From Clostridia bacterium (GTDB lineage Bacteria > Bacillota_A > Clostridia > Oscillospirales > CAG-272), in the NCBI GenBank assembly GCA_017462445.1, contig JAFTRB010000057.1, forward strand, positions 1 to 29,338: DNA of 29,338 nucleotides. Reading direction: 5' to 3'. Below, piece after piece: positions 15,276 through 22,482 of this stretch. The notes under the pieces were generated by a model. That model was not told the DNA's origin and did no database searches. It saw only the letters and a list, made by a program, of their open reading frames with translations. Position 1 is the first letter of the stretch; each line of letters starts with the position of its first letter. Both the position numbers and the translations under genes were made by a program.

Positions 15276-16845
15276 CGACATTTCCTCCTTCCTCGGGTGC
15301 TTCTGTAATGGAATCCTCATCAATAGAGGTGTCCTTGGTCATCAAACGGCCGATAGTTGTCTTGTCTGTGGTTCTTGCATCAACGATACCCGTAATTTTA
15401 CCTGCATTGATAACAAGAATACGGTCGCATAGCTCGATGAGAACGTCAAGATCCTCGCCAACAAAGATTACTGCAACGCCGTTTTCCTTCTGTGCGTTAA
15501 GAAGATTATAAATCGTATAAGAGGAGTTTACATCAAGTCCGCGTACGGGATATGCAGCCATAAGCACCGAGGGGGATGCTGCTATCTCTCGTCCAACAAG
15601 CACCTTCTGAACATTTCCTCCCGACAGACGCCTTACGGGGGTATGCTCGTCAGGCGTAACGACCTCCAGGCTTTCAATTATTTCAAGAGCGAGATCGCGG
15701 GGCTTTTTTCTGTCAACAAAGAAGGAATGACCCTTTTTATAGCTGCGGAGCATCATATTATCTACGATGTCCATATTTCCTACAAGTCCCATTCCAAGAC
15801 GGTCCTCGGGAACAAAGGAAAGGCGTACACCTAAATCCCTGATCTGCAAAGGAGTTTTATCGCGTAGATACTCCAGGGCATTTGTCTTTGGATCGTGGTA
15901 TATAATTTCACCGGAGTCAATGTGATAAAGACCTGCAATAGACTCAAGCAGTTCTCTCTGTCCCGAGCCTGCAATGCCCGCAATGCCAAGAATTTCTCCG
16001 GCGCAAGCGGTGAAGGAGATATTATCGAGGATGGTAACACCCTCATCGTTTTTACTGCTTATATTGTTAACGATCAGTCGGTCGCAGACATTCTGCGGCT
16101 CTGTTCGATCTATATTCAATGTAACCTTTTTACCGATCATCATTTCGGTCAGCTCGCTCTCGTTTGTCTCGGCAGAGTTAACTGTGGCGATATGCTCGCC
16201 CTTGCGGACAACCGCAACACGGTCAGAAATCGAGAGGACCTCGTTCATTTTGTGAGTTATGATGATTATAGATTTGCCGTCATCGCGCATACGGCGCAAT
16301 ACAGCAAACAGCTTTTCTATCTCTTGGGGGGTGAGAACGGCGGTCGGCTCGTCAAGAATAAGGATATCTGCGCCACGGTAGAGAACCTTGATAATCTCGA
16401 CAGTCTGCTTTTCTGACACGCTCATCTCATATATTTTCTTCCTGGGATCAAGGTGGAAGCCGTATTTTTCGGTGATCTCGCCTACCGTTTTATGCACCTC
16501 TTCCAGGTTGTATTTTTTGCCATCCTCGATACCGAGAATAATATTTTCGCTGGCAGAGAATACATCAACCAGCTTGAAGTGCTGGTGTATCATACCGATA
16601 CCGTATCTGAAGGCATCCTTAGGAGAGTGGACAAAGACTTCTTCTCCTCCGACAAACATCTGTCCCTCGTCGGGATAGTATATTCCGGCAATCATATTCA
16701 TTAGTGTGGTCTTGCCGCTTCCGTTCTCGCCGAGAAGCGCAAGTATCTCGCCCTTGTATAAAGTCAAGTCAACATTCTTGTTTGCGATAATTCTACCAAA
16801 GGTTTTTGTTACATTTCTTAATTCAAGCGCAACCTCTTTGTTCAC
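15244..16845 (-). CDS. Double-domain ABC transporter ATP-binding protein (NupO-like)
   Basis: This fused twin ATPase energises the importer. The first domain has Walker A GENGSGKT at about 39-46 and Walker B ILILDEPTAVLTPQE, with a degenerate signature YEMSVSEKQTVEI. The second has a Walker A without the lysine (GIAGSGQREL), the signature RLSGGNVQK and a Walker B-like region followed by RGLDV. This split of functions is normal for the ribose/nucleoside family (RbsA, NupO, YufO). The start is GTG at 16845, five bases after GGAGG (GGAGGATACAGTG); the frame is open further upstream but only through a T-rich tract. The length of 533 residues fits. The gene lies 78 bases after the lipoprotein gene, across a UUCG hairpin. 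Confidence 0.93.
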   Translation of the reverse strand: MNKEVALELRNVTKTFGRIIANKNVDLTLYKGEILALLGENGSGKTTLMNMIAGIYYPDEGQMFVGGEEVFVHSPKDAFRYGIGMIHQHFKLVDVFSASENIILGIEDGKKYNLEEVHKTVGEITEKYGFHLDPRKKIYEMSVSEKQTVEIIKVLYRGADILILDEPTAVLTPQEIEKLFAVLRRMRDDGKSIIIITHKMNEVLSISDRVAVVRKGEHIATVNSAETNESELTEMMIGKKVTLNIDRTEPQNVCDRLIVNNISSKNDEGVTILDNISFTACAGEILGIAGIAGSGQRELLESIAGLYHIDSGEIIYHDPKTNALEYLRDKTPLQIRDLGVRLSFVPEDRLGMGLVGNMDIVDNMMLRSYKKGHSFFVDRKKPRDLALEIIESLEVVTPDEHTPVRRLSGGNVQKVLVGREIAASPSVLMAAYPVRGLDVNSSYTIYNLLNAQKENGVAVIFVGEDLDVLIELCDRILVINAGKITGIVDARTTDKTTIGRLMTKDTSIDEDSITEAPEEGGNVDDEGHSTYFG

Positions 16846-16861
16846 TGTATCCTCCAAAAAA

Positions 16862-16902
16862 ATCAAAACAATACAATACGAGCCGAAGCCCGTATTGTAT
16901 TG
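16862..16902 (-). terminator. UUCG-capped hairpin with U-tract inside the BMP transporter operon
   Basis: On the minus strand a 15-bp stem with one G-U pair (arms 16902-16888 and 16883-16869) is closed by a TTCG tetraloop and followed by TTTTGATTTTTTT. It begins 22 bases after the lipoprotein stop and ends just before the ATPase ribosome binding site. It has the form of an intrinsic terminator, yet the genes on either side are an obvious functional unit. It likely acts as a partial terminator and 3'-end stabiliser that keeps the binding protein in excess over the transporter. Confidence 0.85.
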
Positions 16903-16923
16903 AAGGTTAAATTCTAGTTGTTA

Positions 16924-18177
16924 TTAGCCGTAATTCTCGTTGAGAAGCTTGATACCGTCGATGCGAAGCTCGAAGTAGGGAGCGGACTGAGTAGCAGACT
17001 CATTGAAGTAGGTAATGGTCTTACCTGCAACAGTAACGGTTTCGATGTTTGCATCCTCGGTGGTGAGAGTCTTACCGCCAACGGTGAAGAGCGAACAATC
17101 AAATACCTTAACAGAACCGTTCTTAAGGTTCTCGATAAGAGTCTCGATCTTATCAACAGTGCCCTCAGCGCAAGCATCTGTGTTGATGCCGGAAAGAACA
17201 ACAGAGCCTTCCTTGATGCCACCGCACCAGTTAGCATCGATAGCTACACCGGTAGAAACACACTTGGTAACGTAGGTGTAGTAGGGAGCCCAGTTGATAG
17301 CAGAGGAAACAATGAAGGTTTCGGGGCATGCCTCGTAGGTAGAACCATTGTAGGAAACGTTGGGAACACCTGCAGTCTCGCAAGCACCGGGAGCGCCCAT
17401 AGAGTCAGCGTGCTGGGAAATAAGAACGCAGCCACCCTGAATAAGAGCCTCTGCAGCATTCTTTTCTGCAACTGCATCATACCAGGAGCCGGTGAAGGTT
17501 ACATCCATAGTAACCGAGGGGCAAACAGACTTCGCGCCAAGGTAGAAGGAGGTGTAGCCGGAAATAACCTCTGCATAGGTGAAGGCGCCTACATAGCCCA
17601 TCTTTGCCTTATCAGCGGTGATCTCGCCAGCCTCGATCATCTCGTTGAGCTTGAGACCTGCAGCAACTCCTGCAAGGTATCTGCCCTCGTAGATAGAAGC
17701 AAAGGCATTGTGATAGTTGTCAAGACCTGCGGTAGCAGCCTTGTAGCCGGTAGCGTGGCAGAACTGAACGTTGGAGTGCTGTCTAGCTGCCTCGATTACA
17801 AAGTCCTCGTGACCGAAGGAGTTAGCAAATACAACCTTACAGCCCTGCTCAACAAGGTCGATTGCTGCATCTGTGCAAGCAGAAGTCTCGGGAATATTCC
17901 TAACGATAATTACCTGAGAATCCTTAAGGCCAAGAGCTTCCTGGTATGCCTTAGCTGCATTGATGAAGTTAAGGTCATAGGTGGAGTTCTCGTCGTGAAG
18001 GCAGATGAAGCCAATCTTGAAGTCCTCGTCGATCTCGAAGTCCTTAACAATCTCGGGAGCGGGGAGGGGAGACTCGGTCATTGCAGATGTGTTGTTACCG
18101 CCACAGGATGCAAGAGCAAGTCCACAGGTAACGAGCAATGCCAGAGCAAGTGCCAGAGAAAGGATTTTCTTGAACAT
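16924..18177 (-). CDS. BMP family ABC transporter substrate-binding lipoprotein
   Basis: This is the extracellular binding protein of the importer, anchored as a lipoprotein. Residues 1-24 form a signal peptide (basic MFKK, then a hydrophobic stretch) with the lipobox LASC and the lipidated Cys-25, followed by a Gly/Asn/Ser-rich linker. The body shows BMP-family (PnrA/Med/NupN) features: FKIGFICLHDENSTYDLNF, ACTDAAIDLVEQGCKVVFANSFGHEDF, FASIYEGRYLAGVAAGL and the GSWYDAVAEKNAAEALIQGG segment. The 417 residues are slightly longer than the usual 340-390. BMP proteins studied elsewhere bind purine nucleosides. The ATG has GGAGG nine bases upstream. It lies 87 bases after xpt. Confidence 0.94.
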   Translation of the reverse strand: MFKKILSLALALALLVTCGLALASCGGNNTSAMTESPLPAPEIVKDFEIDEDFKIGFICLHDENSTYDLNFINAAKAYQEALGLKDSQVIIVRNIPETSACTDAAIDLVEQGCKVVFANSFGHEDFVIEAARQHSNVQFCHATGYKAATAGLDNYHNAFASIYEGRYLAGVAAGLKLNEMIEAGEITADKAKMGYVGAFTYAEVISGYTSFYLGAKSVCPSVTMDVTFTGSWYDAVAEKNAAEALIQGGCVLISQHADSMGAPGACETAGVPNVSYNGSTYEACPETFIVSSAINWAPYYTYVTKCVSTGVAIDANWCGGIKEGSVVLSGINTDACAEGTVDKIETLIENLKNGSVKVFDCSLFTVGGKTLTTEDANIETVTVAGKTITYFNESATQSAPYFELRIDGIKLLNENYG

Positions 18178-18264
18178 TTTAGTGTTCCTCCAAAAAATAT
18201 TTTATTGTTAAAGAGGTTGCCCTCAAATAACCGAAGTAAGCCGAGCAGATCTCGGGGTAGGGAA

Positions 18265-18837
18265 TCAGCAGAACTTTACGCCCTCGTTAATGCTCATCGA
18301 CTCAATCTTGGCAAGCGACTCGATGCGATATCCCTTGGCGCGAAGCTCGTCTCCGCCGCCCTGGTATGCCTTCTCAATAGCTATGCCGCAGCCAACGACG
18401 GTGGCGCCTGCCTGCTCGACCAGGTCAATAAGACCGGCGAGGGCGCTTCCGTTTGCAAGAAAGTCGTCGATGATAAGCACCTTGTCAGTGGGCTGTATGT
18501 ATTTTTTTGATACCATAACATCGTATGTCAGCCCCTTGGTGTAGGAATGAACCTTGGTGGTATAACAGTCTGCCGAGAGATTCAGGCTCCTTGTTTTCTT
18601 CGCGAAAACAACTGGAACATTAAAGTGAAGCGCAGCCACACAAGCGATGCCGATACCCGATGCCTCAATGGTGAGAATGCGAGTAATATTCTCGCCCTCA
18701 AACAGTCTCTTCCATTCGGCGCCACACTCGGAAATGAGTGAAACATCGATCTGATGGTTAAGGAAGCTATCAACCTTAAGTACATCACCGGGCAGAATTC
18801 TTCCATCTCTACAGATTCTCTCTTCAAGCAATTTCAT
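18265..18837 (-). CDS. xpt: Xanthine phosphoribosyltransferase
   Basis: Xpt converts xanthine and PRPP to XMP in purine salvage. The 190 residues begin [20 protein letters not shown] and contain [11 protein letters not shown] (21-31), which is highly characteristic of Firmicutes Xpt. The PRPP-binding motif [13 protein letters not shown] lies at 120-132, and [11 protein letters not shown] at about 78-88. The ATG at 18837 is preferred over an upstream in-frame start because GGAG lies seven bases before it and homology begins here. In B. subtilis xpt is controlled by a purine riboswitch; I see no such aptamer in the short leader here. The gene directly precedes the BMP transporter genes, suggesting joint regulation. 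Confidence 0.95.
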   Translation of the reverse strand: MKLLEERICRDGRILPGDVLKVDSFLNHQIDVSLISECGAEWKRLFEGENITRILTIEASGIGIACVAALHFNVPVVFAKKTRSLNLSADCYTTKVHSYTKGLTYDVMVSKKYIQPTDKVLIIDDFLANGSALAGLIDLVEQAGATVVGCGIAIEKAYQGGGDELRAKGYRIESLAKIESMSINEGVKFC

Positions 18838-18903
18838 AGGAAAACTCCAATCAAATAAGATAACCGCATTTTCGCCCATGCGCGAGCGATATAATACAAA
18901 AAT

Positions 18904-18933
18904 ATTATACTACAAGCAATCGACAAAATTCAA
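18904..18933 (-). promoter_or_regulatory. Promoter of xpt, overlapping an inverted repeat
   Basis: On the minus strand TTGAAT (18928-18933), an 18-base spacer and TATAAT (18904-18909). The -10 is one arm of the inverted repeat TATAATA (18890-18896) / TATTATA (18903-18909), which could be an operator or simply AT-rich symmetry. The leader to the xpt ATG is about 60 bases. Confidence 0.65.
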
Positions 18934-18981
18934 TATAAAATTAATACTTTGCACACATTTTGTCAAAAATAAATAAAATAA

Positions 18982-19653
18982 TTAATTGATATTGCTCCAA
19001 TCTATAACATTTGCCCCGTTTGAAGCAAGGAATTGATTTGCTTTTGAAAAATGCCTGCAGCCAAAGAATCCGGAGTATGCAGAGAGGGGGCTTGGATGCG
19101 CGCACTCCAGCACAAGGTGGCGAGGATTATTTATGAGCGCTTTTTTCGCTCTCGCATTGCCTCCCCAAAGGAGAAATACTACGGGTGACTCCTTTTTGTT
19201 CAACAAATCGATGATCCTGTCTGTCAATATCTCCCAGCCCTGTCCCTTATGGCTCTGTGGTTGTCCCTCGCGTACTGTCAGGGTGGTATTAAGCAGTAAC
19301 ACACCCTGCTTAGCCCAGCCGTTCAGCTCTCCTGTTGGCGGAGCAGGCACGCCTAAATCGTTTTCAAGCTCCTTGAAAATATTCTTCAGCGAAGGAGGGA
19401 AGGCAACCCCCGCCTTAACCGAGAAGCACAGCCCGTGGGCTTGTCCCGCTCCGTGATAGGGGTCTTGTCCCAAAATTACAACTCTCGTATTTTCGTATGA
19501 GGTGTATCTGAGCGCATTGAATATATCCTCCATCGGCGGATATATCCTCTTGGAAAAATATTCGGTTTTCAAAAACTCCCGAAGCTTCAGATAATATTCC
19601 TTTCCGAATTCCTCTGCGAGGAGCTTGTCCCAATCGTTTCCTATATGTACCAT
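18982..19653 (-). CDS. ung: Uracil-DNA glycosylase, family 1
   Basis: Ung removes uracil from DNA to start base excision repair. The 223 residues match the family. The catalytic water-activating motif [17 protein letters not shown] runs from 62 with Asp-64, the Phe/Pro/Ser region [13 protein letters not shown] follows, the uracil-contact Asn is in LLNTTLTV, and the leucine-loop motif [17 protein letters not shown] begins at His-186. The start at 19653 (MVHIGNDW) has GGGAGG four bases upstream; upstream in-frame codons look non-coding and run into the promoter. No terminator is visible after the stop. Confidence 0.97.
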   Translation of the reverse strand: MVHIGNDWDKLLAEEFGKEYYLKLREFLKTEYFSKRIYPPMEDIFNALRYTSYENTRVVILGQDPYHGAGQAHGLCFSVKAGVAFPPSLKNIFKELENDLGVPAPPTGELNGWAKQGVLLLNTTLTVREGQPQSHKGQGWEILTDRIIDLLNKKESPVVFLLWGGNARAKKALINNPRHLVLECAHPSPLSAYSGFFGCRHFSKANQFLASNGANVIDWSNIN

Positions 19654-19680
19654 ACCGCCTCCCGATTTGTAGATGAATTG

Positions 19681-19709
19681 ATTATACCACACTTGTATAT
19701 CAAAATCAA
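19681..19709 (-). promoter_or_regulatory. Sigma-A-type promoter of ung
   Basis: On the minus strand TTGATT (19704-19709), a 17-base spacer and TATAAT (19681-19686) with TGG before the -10. The start lies about 20 bases before the ribosome binding site. Confidence 0.8.
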
Positions 19710-19744
19710 TAATTAAAAAAGAAATTTGTCAAAGCCTAACGCAA

Positions 19745-19781
19745 AAAGAAAAAAGGCATCCGGCTAAAAGCTGAATGCCTT
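19745..19781 (-). terminator. Intrinsic terminator after the S1-domain gene
   Basis: The arms 19770-19781 and 19753-19764 form a 12-base stem with one wobble and one mismatch and a TTTTA loop. On the minus strand it is followed by a long T-rich run (TTTTTTCTTTTTG). It starts eight bases after the stop codon. Confidence 0.85.
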
Positions 19782-19788
19782 ATAATAA

Positions 19789-20727
19789 TCAGAAAACTGT
19801 TTCAATAACCTTCCTCGAGCCCGGAGGGGAATATTGCCAGGAGTCTATGTGTGAAACCCTCTCGGTGTCCACATAATACTCGGGCGGGGAGTATTCCTGC
19901 TCGCGGCTGTCGTGAGCATCTATTATAATGAGCTTTATTTTCATTCGGTCGGGAATGATAGATTTTATGTAAACTGCGCAGGTTTGCCCCGGATATACAT
20001 CGGCTCTGTACTCAGCCAGCCCGGCAAGATTTGGCTTCAGCTCAACGAATATTCCATAGCTCTCAACGCTTCTCACAATGCCCCGTACGGGTTCCCCCTC
20101 GCTGAATTGCCCGGCGTTTTCCTCCCAGGAGCCAAGCAGCTCCTTTTGCGAGACATAAATTCTACCGCGCTCATCAATGCTCTTTACAACCGTGTAGATG
20201 CTGTCGCCCACGGTCATTCTTGCGCTGGGGTGAGCGATCCTGGAGACCGATATGCAATCAATGCTCAGCAGGGAGGAAATACCGCAGCCCACATCAACAA
20301 ATGCGCCGAAGCTTTCAAGGTGGGTTATCCTTGTCGGAATTATATCGCCCGGAGCAAGCGCAGAGAGATAGACCTCCGCGCATTCCCGTTGAGCGGCTCG
20401 GCGAGAGAGAATTGCCACTCTCTCGCCATTTTTACCGTTTTCAAAGCCCATAACCTTGAAGCACACAGGCTTGCCAACCCTTGTTAAAATCGCAATATCC
20501 TTTATCTCCTCATCGGCGCGGAGATATTGGCTTTCCTCTCTGGGAATGATTCCCTTGATTTTTGCGCCCAGCTCGATATGCAAATTCATTCTGTGATCGC
20601 AGAGAACAGCTTGCGCCTCGAGTATCGCTCCTCTGGCAAGGGCGCGGGATAGCCCCTCGGGCGAGCTTATATATTCGTAGTTCCTCGGCGTGGATATCAG
20701 CATCCCCTCCGGTGCGTACATATTCAT
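19789..20727 (-). CDS. Protein with three S1-like RNA-binding domains
   Basis: The 312-residue protein is built from OB-fold repeats. A first, diverged repeat spans about 33-110 (RGAILEAQAVLCDHRMNLHIELG, then IKGIIPREE and ERVAILSRR). A canonical S1 domain at about 125-197 has GDIIPTRITHLESFGAFVDVG and RIYVSQKELLG. A third at about 208-270 has GEPVRGIVRSVESYGIFVEL. Such proteins are related to ribosomal protein S1 and are annotated in Clostridia only as S1 RNA-binding proteins; the role is probably in mRNA binding or translation. A Pro/Tyr/Ser-rich C-terminal tail of about 40 residues follows. It lies 123 bases downstream of the mazF-like gene with no visible promoter or terminator between, so co-transcription is likely. 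Confidence 0.88.
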   Translation of the reverse strand: MNMYAPEGMLISTPRNYEYISSPEGLSRALARGAILEAQAVLCDHRMNLHIELGAKIKGIIPREESQYLRADEEIKDIAILTRVGKPVCFKVMGFENGKNGERVAILSRRAAQRECAEVYLSALAPGDIIPTRITHLESFGAFVDVGCGISSLLSIDCISVSRIAHPSARMTVGDSIYTVVKSIDERGRIYVSQKELLGSWEENAGQFSEGEPVRGIVRSVESYGIFVELKPNLAGLAEYRADVYPGQTCAVYIKSIIPDRMKIKLIIIDAHDSREQEYSPPEYYVDTERVSHIDSWQYSPPGSRKVIETVF

Positions 20728-20850
20728 TTTGCTACCAGTCCTTTTTCTTCATTAGGTCTCACCATAGCCCTGCGGATCGCGCCAAGCTATCAATGACCCG
20801 ATTAATGATATGATTGGAGCGGGTAAAATATGTTATTCTACAAAAAAGCT

Positions 20851-21192
20851 CTACAATCCAAACGAAACAGAAATCGCTCCGTTGATAACTCGCATAGTGT
20901 CCTCGTCAAGATGTCCCATCTTTTCCTTCAGCCGTTGCTTGTCAATCGTTCTTATCTGCTCAAGAAGCACAACGCTGTCCTTTGCAAGACCGGCAGATAT
21001 CCCGGGCAGGTCGATATGAGTGGGGAGCCTCGCCTTACCCATTCTCGATGTTATGGCAGCAGCTATTACGGTCGGGCTGTGCTTGTTACCCACATCGTTC
21101 TGCACGATCAGGACAGGACGGAGGCCGCCTTGCTCGCTACCGATAACCGGGCTGAGATCTGCGTAGTAAATATCCCCTCTGCGTATGTTCAT
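20851..21192 (-). CDS. ndoA: Endoribonuclease of the MazF/PemK family (NdoA/EndoA-like)
   Basis: This 113-residue protein matches B. subtilis EndoA closely: [49 protein letters not shown] and [16 protein letters not shown]. The RNA-cleaving residues Arg-25 and Thr-48 fall at the same numbers as in EndoA, which cuts mRNA at UACAU-type sites. An ATG four codons upstream (21204) is also possible, but AAAGG sits only one base before it, and the alignment with EndoA begins at 21192. EndoA/MazF is normally preceded by an antitoxin gene; none is seen within 180 bases upstream or in the downstream gap. Confidence 0.93.
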   Translation of the reverse strand: MNIRRGDIYYADLSPVIGSEQGGLRPVLIVQNDVGNKHSPTVIAAAITSRMGKARLPTHIDLPGISAGLAKDSVVLLEQIRTIDKQRLKEKMGHLDEDTMRVINGAISVSFGL

Positions 21193-21284
21193 TTTCTTTT
21201 TCATCCTTTCATTTGTGGGAGTCCGTTTATATTTTTACCACAAATTCCATTTATAAACACCCGTTTTAAGGTAGGTGCTATTAT

Positions 21285-21313
21285 ATTATATGCAGAGCTT
21301 GACCTGTGGGCAA
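21285..21313 (-). promoter_or_regulatory. Promoter of the mazF-S1 unit
   Basis: On the minus strand TTGCCC (21308-21313), a 17-base spacer and TATAAT (21285-21290). The -35 touches the U-tract of the terminator of the DUF378 gene. The leader to the mazF start is about 85-90 bases and contains no antitoxin-size reading frame. Confidence 0.65.
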
Positions 21314-21349
21314 AAAGAAAAAGCGGAGAGGAGAAAGCTCCAACTCCGC
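21312..21349 (-). terminator. Intrinsic terminator of the DUF378 gene
   Basis: On the minus strand GCGGAG (21349-21344) pairs with CTCCGC (21328-21323), with an inner GGAG/CTCC helix, and is followed by TTTTTCTTTTTG. A second small GC hairpin (21350-21364) lies between it and the stop codon. Confidence 0.8.
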
Positions 21350-21375
21350 GCGCCCCAAAGGGCGTTTTGCAAGCC

Positions 21376-21591
21376 TTAAGCGTGAGACTCGCTTGTTTCC
21401 TCATCCCTGTGGAACAGCATAGTAATACACCAGATACCCGCGAGGGCGACGATGGTGTAGATTATTCTTGCAAGGATTGAGGCAGGGCCACCGGTCAGCC
21501 AGGCAACGAGGTCAAAGGAGAATAAGCCAATGGAGCCCCAGTTGAGCGCTCCGATGATGACCAGGGCGAGGGCAATCTTATTAATTATCAT
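21376..21591 (-). CDS. DUF378 family small membrane protein
   Basis: The 71-residue protein consists of two hydrophobic helices (about 5-33 and 38-62) and a short acidic, polar tail rich in Glu, Ser and His. IIGALNWGSIGLFSFDLVAW is the DUF378 (YuzA) hallmark. The function is unknown. The start at 21591 has AAGGA nine bases upstream; upstream in-frame Met codons lack a site. It lies 145 bases after sigK with its own terminator. No convincing promoter was found in the gap, so it may be read from the sigK transcript. Confidence 0.88.
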   Translation of the reverse strand: MIINKIALALVIIGALNWGSIGLFSFDLVAWLTGGPASILARIIYTIVALAGIWCITMLFHRDEETSESHA

Positions 21592-21736
21592 TTTTACCCG
21601 TCCTTTTTTCATAGCCGGAAATGGCATGAAAATAATAGTAATTTTCTCGCATAACATAATTCTGCCAACAAATAATAGCGAATATTGTAGAATTATATAT
21701 GCTTATGTATTTTGTCCGACTTTTACACTTTTATAC

Positions 21737-22438
21737 CTAATCATCAAATTCGGGAACTCTGTCACCAAATTCCTCCCGCATAAGCTCCAGCGCTCTTTTT
21801 TCGATTCTTGAAACATATGAGCGCGATATTCCCAGCAGCCTTGCAACCTCCTTTTGAGTTCTTGGCTGATAGCCGCAAAGCCCGTAGCGAAGGATAATAA
21901 TCTGTCTTTGCCTCTCGTCAAGAACCCTGTTTACCATATCGGAAAGACAATCCGTAAAGCCTTTAAGCTCGATCTCCTCGGCTATGTTTTCCTCAACGCT
22001 TATGATATCGAGATATGTCAGCGGATTGCCATCCTTGTCAACATCTATCGTATCGTTGATGGATACCTCGTTCTGCAGCTTCTTCTGCGAGCGGAAATAC
22101 ATCAGTGTTTCATTCTGTACACATCTTGCTCCGTATGTTGCAAAGCGCGTTCCTTTTTCGCTTTTGAAGCTGTCGACCGCCTTTATAAGCCCCAGACAAC
22201 CGACACTTAAAAGCTCGTCGGGCGAGGAGTATGAGGAATAATACTTCCTTATGATATGTGATACAAGCCGAAGATTTCTTTCTATCAGGATATCTCTTGC
22301 CGCCTTGTCACCGCTCCTTAATCTTTCGAACATCCCAGCCTCCTCTTCCTTATCCAGGGGTGGCGGAAAGGACTCAGGCTGATCCAGTCCCAGAACCAGA
22401 GAGATAAAGCTTAAAAATAATTTTAAGATGCCGTTCAT
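21737..22438 (-). CDS. sigK: RNA polymerase sigma-K factor, late mother-cell sporulation
   Basis: Sigma-K directs late mother-cell genes for spore coat and maturation in endospore formers. The 233 residues follow the SigK pattern. A hydrophobic N-terminus (1-17), resembling the membrane-anchoring pro-sequence, leads to FPPPLDKEEE (B. subtilis: FPQPLSSSEE). Region 2 has ERNLRLVSHIIRKYY, LLSVGCLGLIKAVDSF and GTRFATYGARCVQNETLMYFR. Region 4 has LDERQRQIIILRYGL and KEVARLLGISRSYVSRIEKRAL. The NDTIDVDKDGNPLTYLDI segment is also SigK-like. The gene is continuous, with no skin-type insertion. GGAGG lies four bases before the ATG. It is 44 bases after a winged-helix regulator gene. Pro-sequence cleavage near Gly-17 is inferred by alignment. 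Confidence 0.93.
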   Translation of the reverse strand: MNGILKLFLSFISLVLGLDQPESFPPPLDKEEEAGMFERLRSGDKAARDILIERNLRLVSHIIRKYYSSYSSPDELLSVGCLGLIKAVDSFKSEKGTRFATYGARCVQNETLMYFRSQKKLQNEVSINDTIDVDKDGNPLTYLDIISVEENIAEEIELKGFTDCLSDMVNRVLDERQRQIIILRYGLCGYQPRTQKEVARLLGISRSYVSRIEKRALELMREEFGDRVPEFDD

Positions 22439-22458
22439 ATAACCTCCATTCCTATGGA

Positions 22459-22467
22459 TATTATATG
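22459..22467 (-). promoter_or_regulatory. Possible sporulation-type -10 element for sigK
   Basis: On the minus strand CATATAATA fits the sigma-K -10 form CATAnnnTA and partly the sigma-E form. It lies about 20 bases before the sigK ATG, between the upstream stop codon and the ribosome binding site. No clear matching -35 (AC for sigma-K) was seen 16 bases upstream, so this is tentative. Confidence 0.3.
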
Positions 22468-22482
22468 TAGAAAACGATAAAA

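Noticed and set aside
18199..18226. TTGAGG-16-TAAAAT as a separate promoter for the BMP lipoprotein gene
   Set aside because: The predicted start would fall directly on the GGAGG ribosome binding site, leaving almost no leader; read-through from xpt is more plausible.
16918..18510. A 530-codon open frame on the plus strand opposite the BMP lipoprotein and part of xpt
   Set aside because: It crosses two well-supported minus-strand genes, has no ribosome binding site or promoter, and no recognisable domain; it is an antisense shadow.
18838..18903. Purine riboswitch upstream of xpt
   Set aside because: The leader is only about 60 bases and shows neither the three-way junction nor the conserved loop sequences of the purine aptamer.
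20728..20850. A hidden antitoxin gene between mazF and the S1 gene
   Set aside because: Only frames of about 13-22 codons exist on the minus strand, one without a start codon, and none resembles MazE or EndoAI.
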